From DAOPZC01 sp035353175 (GTDB taxonomy: Bacteria > Verrucomicrobiota > Kiritimatiellia > RFP12 > UBA1067): 64,000 bases of DNA. Positions 1 to 9,119 of this stretch are shown in pieces. The position numbers were made by a program, and so were the translations under genes. The DNA lies in contig DAOPZC010000012.1 in the NCBI GenBank assembly GCA_035353175.1, positions 1 through 64,000 of the forward strand. The letters are read 5' to 3'. Below the pieces are notes generated by a model that ran no database searches, was not told the origin of the DNA, and saw only the letters and a list, made by a program, of their open reading frames with translations. Positions within the stretch are counted from its first letter, which is position 1; each line of letters starts with the position of its first letter.

Positions 1-110
1 TCCCGGTATGCAGGAAGAGCCCTATTTACCGGGGTTTTTAACCGGACAGTAGTGATGTTTCTGAAAATTTCCCCGCAGATTGGCATGGATCGGTCACCGC
101 AACTTTGCGT

Positions 111-116
111 TATAAT
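111..116 (+). promoter_or_regulatory. Candidate -10 box upstream of the rhamnosidase gene
   Basis: A perfect TATAAT lies 127 bases before the chosen start at 243. No convincing -35 hexamer sits 16-18 bases upstream (GATCGG at 17), so this is weak. The rest of bases 1-242 holds no gene I can support. Confidence 0.25.
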
Positions 117-242
117 AATACATCGAATCCGGTCGCCGTCAAGCGCGGCACTGGGCGCGGCGAGAGCCGGTTGCGTGATGTTCGTCTTGTCCCCTGACCT
201 CCGTTTGTGCGACAATCACAACGTTTTTCGAAAGGATTGATT

Positions 243-2480
243 ATGCGTTTTCTCTTTCTCTCGCAGGTGTGCGGTTTTGTGCTGGCGATGCCGGGGCTGG
301 CGCTGACGCCGGATGCGCTGATGTGCGAGCTGCTGGCGAAACCGGGCTTAGTCGCGGTGCGCGATGCGACGCCGGAGCTCTCGTGGGGTTTTAAAGCGAG
401 CTGCCCAGGGGACCGCCAAACGGCTTATCAGATTCAGGTCGCCTCTGCCACCGCGCGCTTCAAGACCGGCGATCCGGATCTGTGGGATTCGGGAGAGGTC
501 GCGTCGGGTCAGTCGCTCTATGTGCCGTATGCCGGCAAGCCGTTGCCGGGCGGAGCGAACGTGTGCTGGAGGGTGCGCGTGTGGGACCGCAAGGGAAAGC
601 CCGGCCCCTGGTCGCAGACGGTGGCGTTTGCGACGGCCGATACGCTCGGCGAGGATTCCGCATTGCGGTATCCCCTGGCGCAGAAGCAGGTGAAGCCCGT
701 CAGCGTGGTGACGAACACGCAGGGACGGGTGTTTGTGGATTTCGGCAAAGCGGCGTTCGGATGGGTCGAGCTGTTGCCGCCGCGGCACATGGAACGCGGC
801 GGTCCGTTTGTGCTGCACATCGGAGAAAAAGCGTCGGGCCAGCGCGTAGATACCCAGCCGGGCGGCACGATCCGGTATGCCAAGGTGAGCGGGGCGCTGA
901 CGAGCCCCAACATCTATCGCGTTCCGCTCGCGGCGGACAAGCGCAACACCAGCGGCGGAAAAGAGGGCGCGGCGGTCCTGCTGCCGCCGGAGTTCGGGGT
1001 GGTGATGCCGTTCCGGTATGTGGAGGTGGAGGAGTGTCCCTATCCCGTGACGGTGGACTCCATCCGGCAACTCGCCGTACACTATCCATTCGACATGAAG
1101 GCCGCGCGGTTTGTGTCGAGCGATGGCGTGCTCGACCGCCTTTTCGAATTCTGCAAGTACAGCGTGAAGGCGACGACTTTCGCCGGCGTCTACGTGGATG
1201 GCGATCGCGAGCGCATCCCCTATGAGGCCGATGCCTATATCAATCAGCTGTGCCACTATTGCACGGACCGCGAGTTCACGTTGGCGAGGTACAGCCACGA
1301 ATATTTGATGGAAAAGCCGACGTGGCCGACCGAATGGAAGCAGCATTCGGTGATGATGGCCTGGACGGATTGGATGTACACCGGCAACAGCGAATCGCTG
1401 GGGCGGTGCTACGATGTGCTGAAGACGAAAAAGACGCTGGAGTTTTGCGCGCGGGAGACCGACGGACTGCTCGTGACGGGCGGGCCGGATGCGCCGGCGG
1501 CGAGCGGGCTCCGCGACATTACGGACTGGCCGGTCGGGGAACGCGACGGCTTCGAGTTCAAAAAGGTCAACGCGGTCGTCAATGCCTTTTACTGTTTGAA
1601 CCTGCGTCAGATGGCGGAAATGGCTCAGGCGCTGGGCAAGACGTCGGATGCGGAGTCTTACCGCGTCAAGGCGGAGCGGGCTGCGAAAGCGTTCCATGCC
1701 CTCTTCTTCAATGCGGAGCGCGGCTGTTATGTGGACGGTGAAGGCGCGTCACACGCATCGCTGCATGCGAATATGTTGCCTTTGGCGTTCGGGCTGGTTC
1801 CGGAGGCGGAGCGGCCGCGGGTGGGGGCGTTCGTGAAATCGCGCGGTATGGCGTGCAGCGTGTATGGCGCGCAGTATCTGCTGGAGGCGCTGTTTGCGGC
1901 CGGGCTGGAAGACGAGGCGCTCGATCTGATGACGCGCGATGACCGGCGCGGCTGGGTGAACATGATGAAGTCCGGGTCGACCATCACGCTGGAGGCTTGG
2001 GACATGATGTTCAAGCCTAACCTGGACTGGAATCACGCGTGGGGCGCGGCGCCCGCCAATATCCTGCCGCGCTATGTGATGGGCGTGCGGCCACTTGAGC
2101 CGGGGTTCGGCAAGCTTCTGATCCGTCCGCAGCTCGGGTCGCTGGAGGCGATCGAGGGCTACGTGCCCACCGTGAGAGGCACGGTCAGCGTCGGTGTGCG
2201 TCAACGCCCCGGGAAGTCGTATGTGCTCAAAATCGACATTCCGGTGAACACGACGGCGCGGGTGGAAATCCCCTGTCAGCCCGGGGGGGGCTTGGCGGTG
2301 GACGGCAAAGTGGTGCCGGCCACTGTTGAGAATGGACGTTTCGTGATAGACGCCGTCGTGTCGGGCGGGCACACCGTCGAGTGGCGGTCGGAGGAACCGG
2401 GGATATGCGGATCGAACAGCGGGACCGGCAGCGGGCCGATCTTCGGCGGTGGCTGGCGTTCGTGGGTGCCGTTCTTCTGA
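243..2480 (+). CDS. GH78-family alpha-L-rhamnosidase, exported
   Basis: Predicted to remove terminal alpha-L-rhamnose from plant or microbial glycans outside the cytoplasm. The 745-residue product starts with a signal peptide (MRFLFLSQVCGFVLAMPGLA), then has beta-sandwich material and an (alpha/alpha)6-barrel. Around residues 319-330 it carries DGDRERIPYEAD, matching the GH78 acidic motif (DGxxRERxxxxGD type). ITLEAWD follows with E584 at the expected general-base position. A C-terminal beta domain begins near GVRPLEPGFGKLLIRP. The ATG at 243 is preferred over an in-frame ATG at 207 because AAAGGA lies just upstream and the signal peptide begins there. The 3' end runs 76 bases into the next gene, and the last 30 or so residues (Gly/Ser-rich, ending WVPFF) look like run-on beyond the domain. 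The family call is firm; the substrate is inferred. Confidence 0.88.
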   Translation: MRFLFLSQVCGFVLAMPGLALTPDALMCELLAKPGLVAVRDATPELSWGFKASCPGDRQTAYQIQVASATARFKTGDPDLWDSGEVASGQSLYVPYAGKPLPGGANVCWRVRVWDRKGKPGPWSQTVAFATADTLGEDSALRYPLAQKQVKPVSVVTNTQGRVFVDFGKAAFGWVELLPPRHMERGGPFVLHIGEKASGQRVDTQPGGTIRYAKVSGALTSPNIYRVPLAADKRNTSGGKEGAAVLLPPEFGVVMPFRYVEVEECPYPVTVDSIRQLAVHYPFDMKAARFVSSDGVLDRLFEFCKYSVKATTFAGVYVDGDRERIPYEADAYINQLCHYCTDREFTLARYSHEYLMEKPTWPTEWKQHSVMMAWTDWMYTGNSESLGRCYDVLKTKKTLEFCARETDGLLVTGGPDAPAASGLRDITDWPVGERDGFEFKKVNAVVNAFYCLNLRQMAEMAQALGKTSDAESYRVKAERAAKAFHALFFNAERGCYVDGEGASHASLHANMLPLAFGLVPEAERPRVGAFVKSRGMACSVYGAQYLLEALFAAGLEDEALDLMTRDDRRGWVNMMKSGSTITLEAWDMMFKPNLDWNHAWGAAPANILPRYVMGVRPLEPGFGKLLIRPQLGSLEAIEGYVPTVRGTVSVGVRQRPGKSYVLKIDIPVNTTARVEIPCQPGGGLAVDGKVVPATVENGRFVIDAVVSGGHTVEWRSEEPGICGSNSGTGSGPIFGGGWRSWVPFF

Positions 2481-2812
2481 TCGGCGTGCCCGTTGCCCTG
2501 TTTCACTGGGCCGGGGTGGAGCTTTGTCTCTTCCACCGGCTGACAGGCTGGCCGTGCCTGACGTGCGGGAGCACGCGCGCGCTGGCGTTTTTGGCGACGG
2601 GCGACATCGCGGCAGCCTTTCGCGTGCAGCCCCTTGCCGCGCTTTGTGCCGCGGGGCTGGGCGCCGCTTTCGCCGCCTATTCAGTGTTGCTGTTTTTGTG
2701 CAGGCGCGTCGTTGCCGTGCGTCTCGGTCAGGGCGGCCGTCGCGCGACCTGTGCTGTGGGAATCGCGCTGGCTTTGCTGAACTGGCTCTATCTGGTGTGG
2801 CGCGGCGTGTAG
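2405..2812 (+). CDS. DUF2752 family small membrane protein
   Basis: A 135-residue protein with about three hydrophobic segments (near residues 15-40, 65-90 and 110-130). It contains the DUF2752 signature: FHRLTGWPCLTCGSTRA, then a GD motif (ATGDIAAAF) and a Q/NPL-like turn (RVQPLAAL). Function is unknown for the family; it is an inner membrane protein with a conserved CxxCGxTR element. It overlaps the end of the rhamnosidase gene by 76 bases in another frame, so translational coupling is possible. A strong terminator follows at once, so the two genes probably form one transcript. Confidence 0.8.
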   Translation: MRIEQRDRQRADLRRWLAFVGAVLLIGVPVALFHWAGVELCLFHRLTGWPCLTCGSTRALAFLATGDIAAAFRVQPLAALCAAGLGAAFAAYSVLLFLCRRVVAVRLGQGGRRATCAVGIALALLNWLYLVWRGV

Positions 2813-2820
2813 AAATGAAA

Positions 2821-2854
2821 GGGGGGACGCCCAAACGGGCACCCCCCTTTTTTT
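2821..2854 (+). terminator. Rho-independent terminator after the DUF2752 gene
   Basis: GGGGGGACGCCC and GGGCACCCCCC arms pair around an AAAC loop with a small internal bulge, followed by seven Ts. It lies between a plus-strand stop (2812) and a minus-strand stop (2877), so it separates two convergent units. Confidence 0.9.
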
Positions 2855-2876
2855 GTGGCCGGACTGGCGTGGCGCG

Positions 2877-4904
2877 TTATTCCTCTTCTTCTTCCTTACG
2901 GTGTTTGGCCGCTTCCGCGATGATCTTTTGCGCCACGTTTGACGGCACGATGTCGTAGCGGTCAAAGTCCATGGTGAAGGACCCTTGGCCGCCGGTGATG
3001 GAGCGCAACTCGGCGGCGTACTTGAAGAGTTCCGCGAGCGGCGCTTCGGCGCTGATCACTTGGATGCCTTCGTCGGCCTCCATGCCCAGGACGCGGCCGC
3101 GTTTGTGCGGCATGTCTCCGCTGATCGATCCCATGAAGGCTTCCGGAATGGTGATCTTGAGGCGCATGACCGGTTCGAGCAAGACGGGCTTGGCTTTGGA
3201 CATGCCTTCGCGCAACGCGCGCGAGCCGGCGATCTTGAAGGCGATCTCGGAGGAGTCGACGTCGTGGTACGAGCCGTCGTAGACCTCGACGTTGATGCCT
3301 TGCACGGGAAAACCGGCCACCGAGCCGGCCAACATGCCCTCGTTCACGCCTTTCAGGACGGCGGGCATGAAGTTGCCGGGGATGGAACCGCCGACGGTCT
3401 TATCGACAAACCACTCGCCCGCCTCACCCTCGCGGCGCGGGAAAACGCGCAGGTAGACTTCGCCGAACTGGCCGCGGCCGCCCGACTGCTTCTTGTGGCG
3501 GTAGTGGCCGTCGCCGAGCGCCGTCACGGTCTCGCGGTACGGCACCTTGGGTACCGAGAGATCGACGGAGACGTTGGTCTGCGATTTCATCAGGCAAACG
3601 GCGACGTCGATGTGGACATCGCCAAGCCCCTTGAGGATGATCTGTTTGGTCTCCACCTGTTTCTCGTAATGCAGCGTGGGGTCACCGTCGAGCAGGCGGT
3701 GAATGGCCGTGCTGAGCTTGTCGTCGTCGGCTTGGGTCTTGGCCGTGATGGCCATGTACATGACCGGCGGCGGGAACTCGATGTCGGGCAACTTGGTCGC
3801 GGAGCCGATGGCCGTCAGCGTGTTGCCGGTTTTCGTGTTTTTGAACTTGGGTATCGCGACAATGTCGCCGGGCATTGCCTTGGCCACGGGCGTTTGCTTT
3901 TTGCCGATGACATACAGCATCGCCGAGACGGTTTCTTTCGTGTCCGTGGAGGTGTTCTGCACGCTCATGCCGGTGGTCAGCGTGCCCGAGATGACTCGGA
4001 CGTAGTTGAGCTGCCCCAGAAACGTGTCAATCGACGTGCGCCAGACCCGTCCGACGAACGGGGCGTTCGGATCGGCCGACAACTCTTTGCCGGCCGCATC
4101 TGTGAAAACGCGGCTTCCGGGCGCGGGGAGTATCCGGCACATGCTGTCGAGCATTTCGGTGATGCCGATGCCTTTGAGCGGTTCGGTCGAGTAGATGGGA
4201 TGGACGGTTCCCGCCTTGATCCCGCCGACCAGGCCGCGGCTGATCTCTTCCGGTTCCAGCGTCCCTTTCTCGAAAAACTTCTCCATGAGCGTGTCATCGC
4301 TTTCCGCGGCCGTCTCAGCCAGGCTGTTGTGCAGCGCGGCCAGGTTCTCGGGAAGGTTTTCCTCGCGCAGGATGTTGATCACGGTGTCGGCTTTAAGCGG
4401 TGCCGTGACGGGCACGCAGTTCACGCCGAACGCGTTGCGGATCGAATCGAGCGTTTTCTCGAAACTGGCGTTTTCCTTGTCGAGTCCGGTGATCACAAAC
4501 GCGGTTGAGGAGAGTCCGCCCTCCTTGCACGCCTTCCAGGCACGGCGCGTGCCGACCTGCACGCCGGAAACGGCGTCCACGGTGATCAGGGCGAAGTCGG
4601 CCGCCCGGATTGCCCCAAGGATCTGGCCGTAGAAATCCATGAAGCCGGGGGCGTCGGAGAAAACCATCTTGTACTCGACATCGCCCAGTTTATGGATCGC
4701 GGTGAAATTGCTGGCGAAAATGGTGATTTTACGGTTCTTCTCTTCTTCGGTCGTATCGGAAATGCTGGAGCCGTTGGCGACCAGGCCCATCCGGTCGTTC
4801 AGTCCCAGCTTGAAAGCTACAGCATCGGTGAGGGTTGTCTTTCCGCTTCCGCTATGTCCGAGAATCACGAAATTCCGGACGTTTGACACAGGTATTTCAC
4901 TCAT
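2877..4904 (-). CDS. EF-G-like translational GTPase (EF-G2 type)
   Basis: A 675-residue protein with elongation factor G architecture. It has a P-loop GHSGSGKT (residues 16-23), a G3 motif DAPG (84-87), domain II, and a domain IV segment with HKKQSGGRGQFGEVY, the EF-G signature loop that enters the decoding site. Switch I reads SDTTEEEKNRKITI instead of the canonical EF-G form. The G4 motif is TGLD (139-142), so the usual Asn and Lys of NKxD are both missing. Together these place it with the EF-G2/FusA-like paralogues, not the housekeeping EF-G, and no rpsL, rpsG or tuf gene is adjacent. The physiological role of these paralogues is not settled. It is a single-gene unit; the start has only a weak GGAA upstream. 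Confidence 0.88.
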   Translation of the reverse strand: MSEIPVSNVRNFVILGHSGSGKTTLTDAVAFKLGLNDRMGLVANGSSISDTTEEEKNRKITIFASNFTAIHKLGDVEYKMVFSDAPGFMDFYGQILGAIRAADFALITVDAVSGVQVGTRRAWKACKEGGLSSTAFVITGLDKENASFEKTLDSIRNAFGVNCVPVTAPLKADTVINILREENLPENLAALHNSLAETAAESDDTLMEKFFEKGTLEPEEISRGLVGGIKAGTVHPIYSTEPLKGIGITEMLDSMCRILPAPGSRVFTDAAGKELSADPNAPFVGRVWRTSIDTFLGQLNYVRVISGTLTTGMSVQNTSTDTKETVSAMLYVIGKKQTPVAKAMPGDIVAIPKFKNTKTGNTLTAIGSATKLPDIEFPPPVMYMAITAKTQADDDKLSTAIHRLLDGDPTLHYEKQVETKQIILKGLGDVHIDVAVCLMKSQTNVSVDLSVPKVPYRETVTALGDGHYRHKKQSGGRGQFGEVYLRVFPRREGEAGEWFVDKTVGGSIPGNFMPAVLKGVNEGMLAGSVAGFPVQGINVEVYDGSYHDVDSSEIAFKIAGSRALREGMSKAKPVLLEPVMRLKITIPEAFMGSISGDMPHKRGRVLGMEADEGIQVISAEAPLAELFKYAAELRSITGGQGSFTMDFDRYDIVPSNVAQKIIAEAAKHRKEEEEE

Positions 4905-5209
4905 GGTAAATCATTCCGTACTCTTTGGCGGCTCATGGGGGAACCGCTCGTGTTTTGTGACTCCACCTGAACATCACCCTCGTGACGTTCCTAATTGGAG
5001 TGTATGCTCAAAATATCGCAAATCGTGCTAAAGAAAGCAAGACTTGTTTTGACGCAACGGGTCGGTCCGCGCAGGGGCCCGTCACGGTCGCTTCTTTTGA
5101 TGGAGATGGACGCGCCGCGGCGTGGCGGGGTCGCTTCTCGGCGCTAAACAGGGCGCCATATCACAGCGTCCAAAACTTAAGCCACGGGTAAGACCGTGGG
5201 GGGGGCTCA
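4905..5209. other. 305-base intergenic region without a gene
   Basis: It separates two minus-strand genes and must hold the promoter of the EF-G-like gene at its left end and the terminator of the porin gene at its right end. I see no protein with a credible ribosome binding site, no tRNA and no obvious mobile element scar. The only clear element is the hairpin at 5182-5199. Confidence 0.6.
5170..5199 (-). terminator. Probable terminator of the porin gene
   Basis: Read on the minus strand, CCACGG-TCTTAC-CCGTGG forms a 6-bp hairpin 11 bases after the porin stop codon, followed by CTTAAGTTTTGG. The T tract is short, so its efficiency is uncertain. Confidence 0.4.
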
Positions 5210-6613
5210 TCAGAAAGAGAGCTGCCCTGAAAACTGTAGCCTGTTGTCGGTGACGTCGGCTTCGTTTTTGAAGTCGGTTTTGATGACCGAATATTCGCCG
5301 CCGATCATGAGGCTGGACGTGAGTTTGTAGAAGACCGCCGCGAAATAGCGCTGGTTCATCGTGCGGGCGGTTGAGAGCGAGAGATCGCCGTCTTCCGGGT
5401 TGTCGAGCCCGTAGCCGAGGCCGAGTGAGAGTCGGTCGTTGATGTCGTAGACGCCCTCGAGCCAGCCGCCGGTGGCGGCCACCTCGGTGCCGTGTGTGAG
5501 GTTGATGCCCTGGAGCACGCCGGCGTAATAGGCGTCGAGGTTTTTGCCCGACCAGAGCGTGCCTTGCAGTGTGAAGGGGTCGGTGAGCGGGAACTGGGCC
5601 GCAAGCAGCACCATCTCCACGGTGTAGGTGTCCGGGTTCGGAGCCTTCCGGGTCTCCTCTTCGCCGTAGACGCCGGAGACCGCGAGCGTCGTGTCGCGCT
5701 TGGTGAGAAGACGCGTCTCGAGCGCAGCCTGGCCAACGAACTGCGGAATGCCCGACGCGTTGCTGTCCTGTTGGCCATCGCTGTCGGTGTCGTTTTTGTA
5801 ACCGTTCTCAACGGCGGTTTTGACGGTGAGACGCGTGGTGTCGGACAGCGCGGTCACCTTGGTGAACCGCGCCTGGGGGCGGCGTCCGTAAAGATGTCCG
5901 GTTCCCGCGAGGATGCCGGCGTCGAGCATCTTGGGGTGGAAACTGGTGTAGGCGTCCCAGTCTTGGCCGAGTCGCACGGACCAGCCGTCGCCCCAGGCGG
6001 CGTCGAGGTAGGCAAGGCGGAGCCGGAACTGATAACTGTCCTGATTGGCGAGGTCTCCGTAAAAATCGGCTTCGAGTCGGCCTGTGACTTTGAGGTGGGA
6101 AGTCTCGGGCGCCTTGACGTTGAACCCCAGCCGCGTCTCCCGCGCACTGAAGGTGACATCTTCCTCGCCGCCGCCCGAGAGACTCTTCGGTACGGCATAG
6201 ACCGCCGCATCGCCAAAGGCGGTCCGCGCGGAATCGTAAATCGCGTCGAATTTGAAATAGCCGTACGGGACGACTTCGAAGCCGTTCGGCTTGGTGAACG
6301 CGTAGCGGGGCTGGGTGGTGGAGGGTGCCGCCGCGGGAAGACGCGGGGTGGCTGCGGCGTTGGTCGCGAGAACGACGGCCATATCGGCGCTGCGTTTGAT
6401 TTCGAGCAGCATGTCCCGCAAGTCGCGGTTCTGGCGCTCGAGCTCGTTCAGACGCGCGCCTTGTTCGGCGAGCATCTTTCCCTGCTGCTCCACGAGTGCC
6501 TGCAGGCGGTTGGCGTCGGACTGCGGGTGCGTCGGCGTTTGCGCGGGGGCTGCTTCCGTCCCTGAAAGGAAAGTGAATACAGCGGTGAAGAACAGGCGGT
6601 GAGCGATTTGCAT
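5210..6613 (-). CDS. Outer membrane porin-like beta-barrel protein with N-terminal coiled coil
   Basis: A 467-residue exported protein. A signal peptide ends near ALA-like residues around position 25. Residues 30-75 are Gln/Glu/Leu-rich with heptads (LVEQQGKMLAEQGARLNELE), predicting a trimeric coiled coil in the periplasm. A Pro/Ala linker follows. The rest has alternating hydrophobic residues and aromatic girdles typical of a 16-18-strand barrel, and the last residues (RLQFSGQLSF) end in Phe, the outer membrane assembly signal. The layout resembles DcaP-like porins, whose known members take up small organic anions. The substrate here cannot be read from sequence. AAGAAGG before ATG 6613 supports the start. 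It is divergent from fabH. Confidence 0.75.
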   Translation of the reverse strand: MQIAHRLFFTAVFTFLSGTEAAPAQTPTHPQSDANRLQALVEQQGKMLAEQGARLNELERQNRDLRDMLLEIKRSADMAVVLATNAAATPRLPAAAPSTTQPRYAFTKPNGFEVVPYGYFKFDAIYDSARTAFGDAAVYAVPKSLSGGGEEDVTFSARETRLGFNVKAPETSHLKVTGRLEADFYGDLANQDSYQFRLRLAYLDAAWGDGWSVRLGQDWDAYTSFHPKMLDAGILAGTGHLYGRRPQARFTKVTALSDTTRLTVKTAVENGYKNDTDSDGQQDSNASGIPQFVGQAALETRLLTKRDTTLAVSGVYGEEETRKAPNPDTYTVEMVLLAAQFPLTDPFTLQGTLWSGKNLDAYYAGVLQGINLTHGTEVAATGGWLEGVYDINDRLSLGLGYGLDNPEDGDLSLSTARTMNQRYFAAVFYKLTSSLMIGGEYSVIKTDFKNEADVTDNRLQFSGQLSF

Positions 6614-6809
6614 TGGCCTTCTTTATCATAAAAATTGGCGCAGTGGAAGACGGCTGCGGCACATTGCAAGCGCTTTTTCAAAAAATTGGGGGTGCGGTTC
6701 AAAGGCAAAAACGATAAGCTCATTCAAACAAGAAGCGGCGTTTCATGTTGACAAAAATCAAAAAAGTGTCATCATGGACGCCGATCTTTTCGACCGAAAG
6801 GGTTTTTGA

Positions 6810-7817
6810 ATGTTTGTTCACATTACAGGAACAGGGTCATATCTGCCGGAGCGCGTCGTCACGAACGAGGAGCTTGCGGCGAAATTGGACACCTCGGACG
6901 AATGGATTTTTTCCCATACCGGAATCCGCAGCCGTCACATCGGCTCTGAGCAGGATCGCACCTCCGTGATGGCCGTTCATGCGGCGCGGGCGGCGCTGGA
7001 GTCGGCTGGGCTGCAGCCCGAACAGATCGGGCTGATCATCGTGGCCACGTCCACGTCTGACTACCAGGCGTTTCCCGCGACCGCGTGTCTGGTGCAGGAG
7101 GCGATCGGCGCCAAGAACGCGGCCGCGTTCGACATCCAGGCGGCCTGTACGGGCTTCATTTATGCCCTGGAGGTGGCCCGCGGCATGATGCAGGTCAACC
7201 CGTGCCCCACGCTGGTGATCGGTGCCGACATGATGTCTCGGATCATTGACTGGACCGACCGCAACTCGTGCATCCTGTTCGGGGACGCCGCAGGCGCGGT
7301 GGTGCTGGAGGCCAATGACGTGCCGGGCGGCATCTGGCATACGATTCTGAAGGCCGACGGCTCCGGGGCCCAGTTGATTTATCGCGAAGGCGGGACGCGT
7401 GACCTTGCGACCGGACCGTGGATGCAGCATACGTTGCAGATGAACGGCCGCGCGGTGTTCAATTTCGCGGTGAAGGTTTTCGACGAGATCTTGTGCGGGC
7501 TGCTGAATCGCTCCGGATACACGTTCAACGACTTGGCGTGCGTGATTCCGCACCAGGCCAACGCGCGTATCGTCGAGGCGGTGGCGCGGCGCATGAAGGT
7601 GCCGATCGAAACCTTCTACATGAACATGGAGACGACCGGCAACACGTCCGCCGCGTCGATTCCCCTCGCGCTGGACATTGCGATCCGGTCAGGCAAGATC
7701 AAGAACGACGATTTGATCGCGATGGTCGGTTTCGGCGCGGGGCTGACGTACGGCGGTATTTTGATGAGATGGCGGGGACGGATGGGGAAACCCTTGACGG
7801 CCGTGGCCCCTGTGTGA
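6810..7817 (+). CDS. fabH: Beta-ketoacyl-ACP synthase III
   Basis: Condenses an acyl-CoA primer with malonyl-ACP to start type II fatty acid synthesis in the cytoplasm. The 335-residue length is typical. The catalytic triad is visible as C113 (AACTGF), H248 (IPHQAN) and N278 (NTSAAS), matching the E. coli Cys-His-Asn arrangement. The N-terminal TGxGSYLPERVVTNEEL block is diagnostic. AAAGGG precedes the ATG. A TTGACA hexamer at 6748-6753 may be the -35 of the cluster promoter, but no good -10 accompanies it. It is the first gene of fabH-fabF-fabZ, with 45 bases to fabF. The neighbours acpP, fabD and fabG that often accompany fabH are not in the window. Confidence 0.95.
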   Translation: MFVHITGTGSYLPERVVTNEELAAKLDTSDEWIFSHTGIRSRHIGSEQDRTSVMAVHAARAALESAGLQPEQIGLIIVATSTSDYQAFPATACLVQEAIGAKNAAAFDIQAACTGFIYALEVARGMMQVNPCPTLVIGADMMSRIIDWTDRNSCILFGDAAGAVVLEANDVPGGIWHTILKADGSGAQLIYREGGTRDLATGPWMQHTLQMNGRAVFNFAVKVFDEILCGLLNRSGYTFNDLACVIPHQANARIVEAVARRMKVPIETFYMNMETTGNTSAASIPLALDIAIRSGKIKNDDLIAMVGFGAGLTYGGILMRWRGRMGKPLTAVAPV

Positions 7818-7862
7818 CATTCGCAGAACAACCAGATACTGAAAAGGAGTAAGAGGCATAGT

Positions 7863-9107
7863 ATGAGCGGAAAAACCAAAGTCTTTATCACAGGCCTGGG
7901 CGTGATTTCTCCGATCGGAAATACCGTCGATGAAATGTGGACGAGCATCCGTAACGGCGTTTGCGGCATCGGACGCATCGCGAAGTTCGACCCCTCGCGC
8001 GTGGACGCGAAGGTTTCGGGCGAAATCAAGAATTTCGATGTCGCGAAATATGTGGATCCGAAAGAAGCCCGCCGCATGGCGCTGTTCACCCAGTATGCGA
8101 TGGCTGCGGCCAAGCAAGCCTGGCAGGATGCGGGGCTGGCCGAAGGCGGCGCTGATCCCGAGCGCGTGGCGGTGATGATCGGCAACGGCATCGGCGGCAA
8201 AGAGGTCGACGAGGAGGGGTATCACACGCTCTTCGAGCGCGGCCCCGGGCGCCTGTCGCCGATGCTGATTCCCAAGCTGATCGCCAACGAGGCGGCCGGC
8301 AACATTTCCATCGCGCTCAAGGCCAAAGGTGCCGTGCACACCATCGTCACCGCCTGCGCGTCGAGCACGGACGCGATCGGCGTCGCGCTGGACATGATTC
8401 GTTCCGGCCGTGCGGACGTCGTGATCGCCGGCGGAACCGAAGCGACGGTCACGGAGTACTGCGTGGGCGGCTTCTGCTCCATGAAGGCATTGAGCACCAA
8501 GTACAACGACACGCCCGAGAAGGCTTGCCGTCCGTTCGACGCGGGTCGCGACGGTTTCATCATGGGCGAGGGCGCTGCGATCGTGATCCTCGAATCCGAG
8601 GCCCACGCCAAAGCGCGTAACGCGCGCGTGTACGCAGAGCTCGCCGGCTATGGGGCATCCGGTGACGCCTACCACCTGACGGCGCCAGACCCGGACGCGG
8701 CAGGCGCGATCCGCGCCATCACGCTCGCTCTCAAAGACGCCGACCTCGCCCCTCAGGACGTCGACTATGTCAATGCGCACGGCACATCGACGCCGCTCAA
8801 CGACCCGATGGAGACCAAGGCGGTCAAGGCCGTGTTCGGCGAGCACGCATACAAGCTGAAGATGTCCTCCACCAAGAGCATGACCGGCCACCTGTTGGGC
8901 GCGGCGGGCGCGCTCGAGGCGGTGATCTGCACGCTGGCGATCCGCGACGGATTCTATCCTCCGACCATCAATTATGAGACGCCGGATCCCGCGTGCGATC
9001 TGGATGTCGTGCCGAACAAGGGCGTCGAAGGAAAGATCCGTGCGGCGATCTCGACATCGCTCGGCTTCGGCGGACACAACGGTGTACTGGCCATCAAGGC
9101 GGTCTAG
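7863..9107 (+). CDS. fabF: Beta-ketoacyl-ACP synthase II
   Basis: Elongating condensing enzyme of type II fatty acid synthesis. The 414-residue length fits FabF. The Cys-His-His active site is complete: C165 in TACASSTDAIG, H306 in NAHGTSTPLND and H343 in KSMTGHLLGAAGALE. The C-terminal SLGFGGHNGVL block is also standard. A GGAG-type site (AAAAGGAG) lies about 12 bases before the ATG. A perfect 12-bp hairpin separates it from fabZ, which could tune the relative expression of the two genes. FabF and FabB are hard to separate by eye; the length and motifs favour FabF. Confidence 0.94.
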   Translation: MSGKTKVFITGLGVISPIGNTVDEMWTSIRNGVCGIGRIAKFDPSRVDAKVSGEIKNFDVAKYVDPKEARRMALFTQYAMAAAKQAWQDAGLAEGGADPERVAVMIGNGIGGKEVDEEGYHTLFERGPGRLSPMLIPKLIANEAAGNISIALKAKGAVHTIVTACASSTDAIGVALDMIRSGRADVVIAGGTEATVTEYCVGGFCSMKALSTKYNDTPEKACRPFDAGRDGFIMGEGAAIVILESEAHAKARNARVYAELAGYGASGDAYHLTAPDPDAAGAIRAITLALKDADLAPQDVDYVNAHGTSTPLNDPMETKAVKAVFGEHAYKLKMSSTKSMTGHLLGAAGALEAVICTLAIRDGFYPPTINYETPDPACDLDVVPNKGVEGKIRAAISTSLGFGGHNGVLAIKAV

Positions 9108-9119
9108 TTTGGTTGTTTT

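Noticed and set aside
1..242. A short open frame at 52-240
   Set aside because: No ribosome binding site, no domain and no conservation hint; it overlaps the promoter region of the rhamnosidase gene.
1336..1344. GGAAGCAGC, similar to the conserved SRP RNA loop
   Set aside because: It lies inside the GH78 catalytic domain coding sequence and has no supporting helix.
348..1697. A 449-codon minus-strand frame opposite the rhamnosidase gene
   Set aside because: Arg/His-rich shadow without any recognisable domain; the plus-strand GH78 motifs are decisive.
2985..4508. A 507-codon plus-strand frame opposite the EF-G-like gene
   Set aside because: Composition is typical of an antisense shadow, and the minus strand encodes an intact GTPase.
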